Of a stretch of DNA of 7,338 bases, positions 1-5,802 are shown piece after piece (position 1 is the stretch's first letter; each line of letters begins with the position of its first letter). The notes under the pieces are model-generated. The model did no database searches. It saw nothing but the letters and a program-made list of their open reading frames with translations, and was not told the DNA's origin. The stretch lies in assembly GCA_028287205.1 (NCBI GenBank), contig JAQBQC010000163.1:1-7338 (forward strand), given 5' to 3'. Both the position numbers and the translations under genes were made by a program. Origin of the DNA: Gemmatimonadota bacterium (GTDB lineage Bacteria; Gemmatimonadota; Gemmatimonadetes; Gemmatimonadales; Gemmatimonadaceae).

Positions 1-297
1 GGGCTGAAGACCGCGCACAGCGCGGTGGCAGCAGGAGTCGGCATCGTGTTCGTCGCGAACACCGTCACGGGCGCCTGGAATTTCTGGGACTCGCGCAAGG
101 ATCCGAACGGCAAGACGCGCCGCGAAGTGCATTCGGCGCTGATGCTACTGTCCGACGTGGGCTTCGTTCTTACCGCAGTGTCCGGGAGCAATGCGAATCA
201 CTCGCTCTCGCAGGCACGGACGCATCGCACGATCGCGATCAGCTCGATCGCACTCAGCGCTGTCGGTTCCGGAATGATGTGGCTCTGGAAAAACTGA
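1..297 (+). CDS. Small polytopic membrane protein, 5'-truncated (possible haem-binding)
   Basis: The reading frame is open from the first base, so the start lies upstream; 98 residues are visible, ending in WLWKN and TGA. I see three hydrophobic segments, at about residues 6-28, 44-62 and 75-95 of the visible part, separated by a basic loop rich in Arg and Lys (SRKDPNGKTRR). Histidines sit at visible residues 6, 44, 67 and 75, at the ends of the helices, an arrangement compatible with b-type haem ligation. I do not recognise a named family. The next gene starts 21 bp downstream and is also a small membrane protein; two Rieske proteins follow, so a role in membrane electron transfer is inferred from context only. 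It could equally be a structural membrane subunit without cofactor. Confidence 0.75.
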   Translation, partial: GLKTAHSAVAAGVGIVFVANTVTGAWNFWDSRKDPNGKTRREVHSALMLLSDVGFVLTAVSGSNANHSLSQARTHRTIAISSIALSAVGSGMMWLWKN

Positions 298-318
298 CAT
301 TTACACAGACAGGCTGAG

Positions 319-834
319 ATGATAGTGTCGTTACAACAGCTCGAGCACGTGCTGGCGCCATGGCAGTCGGCGTACAGCAACTCCAAGCTCCTCGCGATCA
401 TCGTCGCGGGCGTGCACCTCGTGGCCCTTCTCTTTGGCGGAGGCTACGCGGTTGCCGCGGACAGATTCACGCTGCGTGCGCTGCGGGCGGGGGAGCCCGA
501 GCGCGCGAAGCAGCTCGCAGAGCTGCATGCGGTGCATCGGCCGGTGCTCATCGCACTGGCGCTGTCATTCGCGAGTGGCGTGCTCCTCGCGGCGGCGGAT
601 GTGAAGACCTTCGCGACATCCCCGGCGTTCTGGGTCAAGCTGGGGCTCGTCGGTCTGCTCGTGATCAACGGTGGCGTACTGACCGCCATCGAGACGAATC
701 TCCGCAAACGAGAGTCGCGTGTGGGCTCGACGCCTTCGACGCTCTGGGAACGCCTGCGGGTATTCACGATCTGCAGCGTTGCGCTCTGGACGGCGACGCT
801 CATTGCAGGTGTCGTACTTCAAAATGCCTCCTGA
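319..834 (+). CDS. Four-helix integral membrane protein, probable electron-transfer partner
   Basis: This is a 171-residue protein with four predicted membrane helices at about residues 23-47, 75-93, 103-124 and 147-167, joined by short charged loops. His33 lies inside the first helix and His70 and His73 just before the second, so paired haem ligands are possible but unproven. The segment after helix 1 is basic (DRFTLRALR), which suggests a cytoplasmic loop. The start is ATG 319, with a weak AGG-containing ribosome site at 311-313. It lies 21 bp after the previous membrane gene and 15 bp before the first Rieske gene, so the four genes look co-transcribed. I do not recognise a named family; the resemblance is only to generic small b-type membrane proteins. 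The coding call is secure, the function inferred from neighbours. Confidence 0.8.
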   Translation: MIVSLQQLEHVLAPWQSAYSNSKLLAIIVAGVHLVALLFGGGYAVAADRFTLRALRAGEPERAKQLAELHAVHRPVLIALALSFASGVLLAAADVKTFATSPAFWVKLGLVGLLVINGGVLTAIETNLRKRESRVGSTPSTLWERLRVFTICSVALWTATLIAGVVLQNAS

Positions 835-849
835 TATCAGAGATGTCGC

Positions 850-1377
850 ATGAGTGTTTTCAAGAAAGTGGAAGATGGCTGTGAGGATTGCTCGCTGTCG
901 CAAAGCCGGCGCGGCTTCCTGCGCCAGTCGTTGCTCGCGGCCGCGGCGGCCTTGATTACGCTGGGCGTGAATCCCGCCGCTGCGCTCGCCGATTCCTTCG
1001 AGCCCATCGATGGACGGCGAGGGCACGATCAGACGGTCAAGTATCCGATCCCTGCCGCTGACGGCGTTCAGATCGACAAGGACAATCAGGTGATCCTCGT
1101 GCGATGGCAGGGAGCGGCGTACGCATTCAACCTGTCGTGTCCGCACCAGAACACGGCGCTGCGATGGGACGATGCGGATCACCGCTTCCAGTGTCCGAAG
1201 CACCATTCCAAGTATCGGCCCGACGGCGTCTTCATCGAGGGACGCGCGACGCGCGGCATGGACCGGCTGTCCATCCAGCGCGAGGGCAACGATCTCGTCG
1301 TCGATGTCGACAAGATGTTCAAGCAGGATGCGAGCGCAGCTGAATGGGGCGCCGCTGTGGTTTCGCTCACCAACTGA
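850..1377 (+). CDS. Tat-exported Rieske [2Fe-2S] protein (soluble type)
   Basis: This 175-residue protein has a twin-arginine signal (SRRGFL, residues 19-24), a hydrophobic Ala/Leu stretch at about 26-40 and a likely cleavage site after ALA47. The Rieske cluster motif is complete: Cys97-x-His99, fifteen residues, then Cys115-x2-His118, which ligates a [2Fe-2S] cluster by two Cys and two His. The extra cysteines that form a disulfide in cytochrome bc1/b6f Rieske proteins are missing, so it resembles ferredoxin-type Rieske domains; His119 replaces the usual Gly after the CPxH box. It should fold in the cytoplasm with its cluster and then be exported to the periplasm to carry single electrons. 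A Cys11-x2-Cys14 pair precedes the twin arginines. The start ATG 850 has a weak GAG-type ribosome site; the stop directly abuts the ATG of the second Rieske gene. Confidence 0.92.
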   Translation: MSVFKKVEDGCEDCSLSQSRRGFLRQSLLAAAAALITLGVNPAAALADSFEPIDGRRGHDQTVKYPIPAADGVQIDKDNQVILVRWQGAAYAFNLSCPHQNTALRWDDADHRFQCPKHHSKYRPDGVFIEGRATRGMDRLSIQREGNDLVVDVDKMFKQDASAAEWGAAVVSLTN

Positions 1378-1839
1378 ATGAGACTCGATCCGATGCATGT
1401 ACAGAACACCGATGAGATTCCTCAGCTGCCCTGCGTGACGCGTCGCGAGTTCATGATTCGCGGATCGTTGACCGGCATTGCCATTCTGCTCGCAGGCTGC
1501 AGCAGCGGTAACGGGCCCACCGCCCCCGCGAGCGTCAACCTGACGCTCAACATCTCCGACTATCCCGCACTCGCCAATGCGGGCGGTGTGGCGTACGTCG
1601 ACGCGAGCGGAAACCCGTTGGCCGTGGTACGCGTGGATGCGAACACCTTCGACGCGCTGTCGCGCGTGTGCCCGCATCAGGGTGGCACCGTGAGCTCGAA
1701 TGGGAACGGCTTCACCTGTCCGGTGCACGGTGCACGATTCAGCGAGACCGGTACGTGGGTGGGTGGCCAGAGCACATCGAATCTCACGTCCTATCAGACG
1801 CAGTTCAATTCATCCACAGGAGTGCTCACGATTGGATGA
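1378..1839 (+). CDS. Rieske [2Fe-2S] lipoprotein with Tat-type signal
   Basis: This 153-residue protein has a twin-arginine stretch (TRREFM, residues 21-26), a hydrophobic core and a lipobox (LAGC) with Cys41 as the predicted lipidated residue, followed by a Ser/Gly/Pro/Ala-rich linker. The Rieske motif is Cys98-x-His100, thirteen residues, then Cys114-x2-His117-Gly. As in its upstream neighbour, no disulfide cysteines are present. The predicted product is therefore a membrane-anchored periplasmic electron carrier. The ATG at 1378 follows the TGA of the previous gene with no gap, so translation is probably coupled; ATG 1393 is an alternative start and would still keep the whole signal. The two Rieske proteins differ clearly in sequence and in anchoring, so they are not a recent tandem copy and may pass electrons to each other or to different partners. 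Confidence 0.92.
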   Translation: MRLDPMHVQNTDEIPQLPCVTRREFMIRGSLTGIAILLAGCSSGNGPTAPASVNLTLNISDYPALANAGGVAYVDASGNPLAVVRVDANTFDALSRVCPHQGGTVSSNGNGFTCPVHGARFSETGTWVGGQSTSNLTSYQTQFNSSTGVLTIG

Positions 1840-1843
1840 TCGC

Positions 1844-1861
1844 GGTTGACGACGATCAACC
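1844..1861 (+). terminator. Short hairpin just after the Rieske operon (weak terminator candidate)
   Basis: GGTTGA and TCAACC form a perfect 6-bp inverted repeat around a 6-nt loop, starting 5 nt after the stop of the second Rieske gene. No T-rich tract follows, so as an intrinsic terminator it is weak; it may only protect the 3' end of the operon mRNA. The TTGACG inside the first arm could also be read as a -35 box, but I see no convincing -10 at 16-18 bp. Confidence 0.2.
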
Positions 1862-1869
1862 CAGGGGGA

Positions 1870-1944
1870 TGAGCGCGGCGATGCTGTCTCAGCCGCGACT
1901 CACTGCCGTTAGCGAGAGGAGCGCGATCGGATCAGGAGACAGCA
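1870..1944 (+). promoter_or_regulatory. Predicted pseudoknotted leader RNA upstream of the TonB receptor
   Basis: The arm at 1870-1879 (TGAGCGCGGC) pairs with 1892-1902, ten base pairs with A1898 bulged, closing a 12-nt loop at 1880-1891. Nine loop bases, 1882-1890 (TGCTGTCTC), are perfectly complementary to 1936-1944 (GAGACAGCA). Both pairings can exist at once, giving a loop-to-downstream pseudoknot. The downstream partner covers most of an AGGAGA Shine-Dalgarno placed 6 nt before ATG 1946, so forming the pseudoknot would hide the ribosome site. This is an inference from base complementarity alone; I recognise no known RNA family. The hairpin by itself could also act as a factor-dependent 3' end of the Rieske operon, or the 9-bp arms could be a spaced DNA operator. 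Confidence 0.4.
1934..1939 (+). promoter_or_regulatory. Strong Shine-Dalgarno for the 33-codon leader ORF
   Basis: AGGAGA ends 6 nt before ATG 1946. It is one of the clearest ribosome sites in the window, whereas the receptor start at 2044 has none: the 15 bases before it are only G, C and A in a GCGCGAGCGCG context. This contrast is what supports ribosome entry at 1946 and coupled initiation at 2044. Confidence 0.5.
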
Positions 1945-1945
1945 C

Positions 1946-2047
1946 ATGGGCGTCCGCGGCGGGCAGGCGACAAGCGAACGTGAGTACATTGGTTTGGCGG
2001 GCAATCCGGCTGGCTGCGGCTCCCGTTCGCGCGAGCGCGCGCGATGA
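1946..2047 (+). CDS. Putative 33-residue leader peptide overlapping the receptor start
   Basis: An ATG with a well-placed AGGAGA ribosome site opens 33 codons and ends in a TGA that overlaps the ATG of the TonB receptor as ATGA. The peptide is Gly- and Arg-rich, ending in SRSRERAR, with one Cys at residue 24 and no hydrophobic segment, so it is neither a signal peptide nor a membrane peptide. Its likely role, if translated, is to deliver ribosomes to the receptor start, which lacks its own Shine-Dalgarno; the predicted upstream pseudoknot would gate its translation. The run of Arg codons near the end could also matter for ribosome pausing. It may instead be a chance ORF in GC-rich DNA; only the ribosome site, the spacing and the ATGA overlap argue otherwise. 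Confidence 0.4.
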   Translation: MGVRGGQATSEREYIGLAGNPAGCGSRSRERAR

Positions 2048-4401
2048 TCGCGCTCGTGCTCGCGTTGCTGCGCATCGCGGCCGGCCCCGTGCTGCACGGA
2101 GTCATCCTCTCGAGCGATGAAGACGTTCCGCTCGCATCGGCGATGGTCGAGGCATATGCCGCCGACTCCTCGCACGCGTACGCGCGCACGTACACGGACT
2201 CGCTGGGCGCCTACACCTTTCCGCAACTGTCGCCCGGCTCGTACCGACTGCGGGTGACCCGCGCGGGGTATGGTGCCCGGGAGATGGAGGTGCTGATCGC
2301 GGGCGCGTCGGCCGTGGAAGTCAACATTGCGCTCCAGCATTCGACGAAGCGCCTGCCGGACGTTCGCGTGTTCGCAGTGGACCGCAGCGACGCAAACGCC
2401 GAGGACTCCGCCGCTGCATGGATTGCCGCGCAGGACGTGGGCACGGTCTCGCTGTCCGGCAGTACGCTGCACGCCGATCCGGCACTCGCCAGCGCCGACG
2501 TGCTCGAGAGCTTCAGTGCACGCGGCGCCGCAATCGCGCGTGACGAAGCGCCAACGTCGCTCCATGTTCATGGCGGCGCTGCGGCCGAAAATGCCGTACT
2601 CCTCGACGGAGTGCCACTCTTCAATCCATATCATGCATCGGGCACGCTGTCGGCGATCGAGCCCGACCTCATCTCGCGAGCCACGCTGCACGCGAGCGCG
2701 CCGGACGCGACGTTCGGCGACGCGACCGGAGGCATCATCGAGCTGGAGACATCGCCGCCCGACTCAGGCTCGCTGAGCACGCAGGGAGCCTACAGCGGAC
2801 GAACTCTCCGCGAGAGCGTCGGCATTCCCCTGTCCGCACTCCACGGCTCCGCGCTCATCTCGGCGCGCCGAAGCACGGACGCGCCGCTCTCCGACAACCG
2901 CGATATCTCCGCGAGTGGAATCAGCTTTCACGATCTCTTCGCACGCGCGATGGTGCCACTGCGCGGCGGTCAACTGGAGGCCTTCGCCTTTCACAGCGGT
3001 GATCGCATCGGCTTCGATGCCGGAGTGGAGCACCTGACACCGGAGGGAGCCCCTCCAGACGGCAGCTCACCAGACGGGGTTCCACCAGACGGCGTCCCAC
3101 ACACCGAGCCGCACGCGACTGCCCAGCCGAATGCGCTCTCGTGGACGACCGGCACCGATGCGCTGCGCTGGAGCTCGGGCGGCGATACGCAATGGGAGCT
3201 GCGAGCGTGGCGCACGAGCTTCGACGCACAGTTTGGCTGGGCGCCCGCAACGCAGCTTCGGTCCTCCTACGAGCAGCTCGGCACATCCGCGCAGGCACAG
3301 TGGCAGGTGCGCGGTGTGCAGCTCACAGCCGGCGTCGACGCGACGAAGCTGAACATCGGCTACAATGCCGGCACGGGAAGCGACGCGACCAGCACGCCGC
3401 TGACGTTGAATGGATCGCCCTGGATCGTTTCCACGATCACTGAGGCGCGCTGGAAGATCGCCGATCAATGGTCCTTCGCGCTCGGGCTTCGCGATCCCGT
3501 CATCGCGCCGAGCGGTCGCGGCCTCGAGCCTCGTATGTCCATTCGGTACGCACCGAATCACCGCGTCTCGCTCGGCGTCGGATATTCACGACTCCACCAG
3601 TACGTGCAGTCCATGCGGAACGAGGAATCGCTGATCGATGCGCTCGCCGGCATCACGCTGCCCGTCGCCGCCGGCAGCAGTGCGAACGGCCAGACCGTGC
3701 CGGTGGCGAGAGCCGATCAGCTGACCGCCTCGCTCGATGCACGACTGACTTCCACGATTGCGCTCTCGGCTCTTGCGTATGTGCGGCACGAGGATGGGAT
3801 CGTGCTGATCGCCCCCGTTTCCGCAGCGCCGTTCGCGACCTCTGGATTCGCGACTGGAACTTCGAATGCCAAAGGAGTGACGGTCCTGCTCGAGCGAACG
3901 GGGGAGCGTGTGTCCGGAGAGCTGGCGTACACGCTGTCATCGGCGTCGCGACGCGCGGGCGCAGAATCCTACACGCCGACCTTTGCGGCGACACATACAC
4001 TTTCGCTCGGCGTTGGCGCGCGCGTCTGGCCCACGACGACGCTACGCGCGGCGGCTTCGGTGAACAGCGGGCTCCCCGCGAGCCTCTATGCCGATCCCAT
4101 CGAGTGGGCGCCCTACACCCCTTCCTCCGGGAGCGGCGACATCTCGGGGTCCCCGCAGCACATCATCGGTGCCGTCGATGGAGTGCGCCTGCCGCCCTAC
4201 CTGCGTCTCGACATCGGAATTCGCCGCGAGTGGGGCTTCAGCCTCTTCGGCGTCGGCGCGCACATCGCGGGAAGCGCCTCCGTCATGAACGTGCTGGGCC
4301 GCAGCAACGCCATCGGAGCCGCGACGTCGAGCGGAGGGTCGCTCCAGTGGCTGCAGCTGCCGGCGCGCAGCGTGGAGGTCGGTCTGGAGTGGCGACACTG
4401 A
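2044..4401 (+). CDS. TonB-dependent outer-membrane receptor with carboxypeptidase-regulatory-like domain
   Basis: This 785-residue protein starts with a short hydrophobic segment (MIALVLALLRIAAG) acting as signal peptide. A carboxypeptidase-regulatory-like beta domain follows at about 16-98 (GAYTFPQLSPGSYRLRVTRAGY region), then a plug domain at about 128-238 with the typical VLLDGVPLFNPYH and GDATGGIIELE motifs, and a beta-barrel to the C-terminus (VEVGLEWRH). It should import a scarce ligand across the outer membrane using TonB-ExbBD energy; the substrate cannot be told, and no SusD-like partner is adjacent. A proline-rich pentapeptide repeat lies at residues 333-352, probably in an extracellular loop. 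The ATG 2044 lacks a ribosome site and the signal peptide lacks a basic n-region; the frame is open upstream to a TGA at 1981, and a non-canonical CTG at 2014 would add an Arg-rich n-region. Coupling from the small upstream ORF is the simplest explanation. Confidence 0.9.
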   Translation: MIALVLALLRIAAGPVLHGVILSSDEDVPLASAMVEAYAADSSHAYARTYTDSLGAYTFPQLSPGSYRLRVTRAGYGAREMEVLIAGASAVEVNIALQHSTKRLPDVRVFAVDRSDANAEDSAAAWIAAQDVGTVSLSGSTLHADPALASADVLESFSARGAAIARDEAPTSLHVHGGAAAENAVLLDGVPLFNPYHASGTLSAIEPDLISRATLHASAPDATFGDATGGIIELETSPPDSGSLSTQGAYSGRTLRESVGIPLSALHGSALISARRSTDAPLSDNRDISASGISFHDLFARAMVPLRGGQLEAFAFHSGDRIGFDAGVEHLTPEGAPPDGSSPDGVPPDGVPHTEPHATAQPNALSWTTGTDALRWSSGGDTQWELRAWRTSFDAQFGWAPATQLRSSYEQLGTSAQAQWQVRGVQLTAGVDATKLNIGYNAGTGSDATSTPLTLNGSPWIVSTITEARWKIADQWSFALGLRDPVIAPSGRGLEPRMSIRYAPNHRVSLGVGYSRLHQYVQSMRNEESLIDALAGITLPVAAGSSANGQTVPVARADQLTASLDARLTSTIALSALAYVRHEDGIVLIAPVSAAPFATSGFATGTSNAKGVTVLLERTGERVSGELAYTLSSASRRAGAESYTPTFAATHTLSLGVGARVWPTTTLRAAASVNSGLPASLYADPIEWAPYTPSSGSGDISGSPQHIIGAVDGVRLPPYLRLDIGIRREWGFSLFGVGAHIAGSASVMNVLGRSNAIGAATSSGGSLQWLQLPARSVEVGLEWRH
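3040..3099 (+). repeat. In-frame 15-bp tandem repeat (four units) in the receptor gene
   Basis: Four consecutive 15-bp units start at 3040, 3055, 3070 and 3085; the last three share CCAGACGG and the first is degenerate. They encode PEGAP, PDGSS, PDGVP and PDGVP, receptor residues 333-352. Because the period is a multiple of three, gain or loss of units keeps the frame. The block lies between barrel strands, followed by a His-containing hydrophilic stretch, so it probably forms a flexible surface loop. Confidence 0.8.
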
Positions 4402-4585
4402 TCGCATCGCGCCGTGCCGCACGTCCGTTGTCACAACCGCATGGTCTCGCGCGATCCATCATCGCAGGCAGATCGCGCTGCTCGCGCGCCACTCTGCGCG
4501 ATGCTCCTGACGATGATGCAATTGACAACACGGTGGACGCTCGAGTCACGCGCACCGAGCTCCGCGATCGCGGCGAGGGCGAGGG
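4402..4585 (+). other. Intergenic region before the sigma factor gene; candidate promoter elements
   Basis: This 184-bp stretch has no convincing gene. It holds an 11-bp palindrome GTTGTCACAAC at 4427-4437, a perfect -35-like TTGACA at 4522-4527 without a good -10 at 16-18 bp, and a perfect 12-bp palindrome CCGCGATCGCGG at 4562-4573, just before the sigma factor ribosome site (GAGGG, 4575-4579). The palindromes are operator-like but short, and the second is the kind of sequence common in GC-rich DNA. No T-tract terminator follows the receptor gene. Confidence 0.3.
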
Positions 4586-5122
4586 ATGAGCGAGCCCACA
4601 TTCGATGCGGAATTCCGAGCCGCGTTCGATTCGCGATTCGCGGAGCTCTTTCGCTGGCTCGACCGGTATTCGGGCGACGCGTCGCTTGCTGCCGATGTCG
4701 CGCAGGAAACGTTCGTCCGGCTCTATGACCGCGGCGCGATGCCGGATGATCTACGCGCCTGGATCGTTTCGGTAGCGCTCAATCTCGTGCGTGATGAACA
4801 ACGGCGAAGCACCCGACGTCGCCGGCTTCTCCTGCAACGGCCAGCGAATATGACCATGGCGGACGCCGAGCCTTCTCCCGAGGATGATGTGCTGGCTGCG
4901 GAGCGACGGACGCTGGTGCGGCGTGCACTGCGAACGATGGAGCCGCGGGATCGCTCGCTGCTCCTACTGAGAGAGGAGGGATACAGCTATCACGAGCTGG
5001 CCCTGGCGCTGGCGTTGAACGAATCGAGTGTCGGCACGCTTCTCTCGCGCGCGAAGTCGGCGTTCCGCGACGCGTATGCTGCCTCCGAGGGCGCCGCAGC
5101 GGGTGGGAGGAGCGATGGGTAA
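4586..5122 (+). CDS. ECF-type RNA polymerase sigma factor
   Basis: This 178-residue protein has the two-domain build of ECF sigma factors. Region 2 (about residues 10-80) includes the core-binding and -10-recognition helix signature DVAQETFVRLY. A variable acidic linker at about 88-104 follows, then region 4 (about 105-160) with a helix-turn-helix in EEGYSYHELALALALNESSV and the SRAKSAF recognition-helix end. It would direct RNA polymerase to promoters of an envelope or stress regulon. The start ATG 4586 is preceded by GAGGG at 6-nt spacing. Its last 8 bp overlap the next gene, whose product is probably its membrane-bound inhibitor. The length is normal and no domain is missing. The subgroup cannot be assigned by eye, and regulation of the adjacent receptor is only a possibility. 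Confidence 0.93.
   Translation: MSEPTFDAEFRAAFDSRFAELFRWLDRYSGDASLAADVAQETFVRLYDRGAMPDDLRAWIVSVALNLVRDEQRRSTRRRRLLLQRPANMTMADAEPSPEDDVLAAERRTLVRRALRTMEPRDRSLLLLREEGYSYHELALALALNESSVGTLLSRAKSAFRDAYAASEGAAAGGRSDG
5106..5110 (+). promoter_or_regulatory. Shine-Dalgarno that fixes the anti-sigma start at 5115
   Basis: GGAGG lies inside the end of the sigma factor gene, 4 nt before ATG 5115 (extended match GGGAGGAG at 5105-5112). The frame is open further upstream to 5028, but that part is the shadow of the sigma factor gene; this site chooses 5115 as the real start. Confidence 0.7.
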
Positions 5123-5786
5123 TTCCAGACCGCCGATGACGGACGACGAGCTGTCGACGCTGTTGCGCGCGCTCGATCGTGCGCCGCCGGATCTGCGCGC
5201 CGATGAGATCATCATCCGTGCGCGCCGGCGCCACACGCGCCGGAGCACATTGATCGCAGCCGCAGCCTTCGTTGCCGTCGCGACCGTGGCAGCGGCCGCC
5301 GTCCCCGGCTTTCCCCTTCACGAATACATTCGTCACGCGGTCGGCTCTCGGGCGCCAAAGGCGGCGAACGTCGCGGCTCCGGCGCAGGCGCCCGCGCCCA
5401 CAGCCTCCGTCTCGCGAGGGATCTCCTTCGTGCCGGATCGGCATTCGCGCATCGCCTTTGCGGCCGAGCAGAGCCTGGGAAGTCTGCGCGTGCACGTGAT
5501 CGATGGACCATCGCTGCGCATCACGCAAACCAGCTCCGATCGAGAGGCCCAGTTCACCCTGACGCCGGATGGAGCTTCGGTGCACAACGCCGGCTCGACC
5601 GCGAGCTACGAGATTCTCCTGCCGGACAGGATATCGGATGCGGTGGTTCTCATCGCCGGAAAGAGCGTGTATTCGAGAATCGGCATACACTCATCGTGCT
5701 CGGGAACGAGGGATTCCGAACAGGGGTGTGTGATCTCGATGCATCGGCAGAAGAGCAGCTCCATCCCGGAGGCTCGGTCTCCGTAG
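5115..5786 (+). CDS. Single-pass membrane protein, probable anti-sigma factor
   Basis: This 223-residue protein has a short cytoplasmic N-terminal part (about 1-43; acidic and helical at 9-32, then Arg-rich), one membrane helix at about 44-64 and a periplasmic part. The periplasmic part starts with a Pro/Ala-rich linker (about 78-95) and continues as a beta-rich domain with alternating hydrophobic strands. Position and topology are those of an anti-sigma factor: it overlaps the ECF sigma gene by 8 bp and would hold the sigma factor at the inner membrane until a periplasmic signal arrives. The zinc motif HxxxCxxC of ZAS-type inhibitors is absent, and it is not a recognisable FecR. Cys195 and Cys205 lie near the C-terminus and could form a disulfide. 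No family is recognised with certainty; the function is inferred from context. It converges on the histidine kinase gene with a 16-bp gap. Confidence 0.75.
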   Translation: MGNSRPPMTDDELSTLLRALDRAPPDLRADEIIIRARRRHTRRSTLIAAAAFVAVATVAAAAVPGFPLHEYIRHAVGSRAPKAANVAAPAQAPAPTASVSRGISFVPDRHSRIAFAAEQSLGSLRVHVIDGPSLRITQTSSDREAQFTLTPDGASVHNAGSTASYEILLPDRISDAVVLIAGKSVYSRIGIHSSCSGTRDSEQGCVISMHRQKSSSIPEARSP

Positions 5787-5802
5787 CGCTGCGTCGTAGG
5801 GC

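Noticed and set aside
565..1728. Long minus-strand open frame of 387 codons across the Rieske genes
   Set aside because: It is antisense to three well-supported genes, has an Arg/His/Ala-rich shadow composition and no recognisable domain. GC-rich codon bias on the plus strand explains its length.
4522..4550. Full sigma-70 promoter before the sigma factor gene
   Set aside because: TTGACA at 4522-4527 is perfect but no acceptable -10 hexamer lies 16-18 bp downstream (GTCACG or TCACGC), so I do not call a promoter.
3468..4589. Plus-strand open frame of 373 codons inside the TonB receptor gene
   Set aside because: Its product is extremely Arg/Ala-rich without motifs, and the overlapping receptor frame has clear barrel features. 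It is a frame shadow, even though it ends on the sigma factor ATG.
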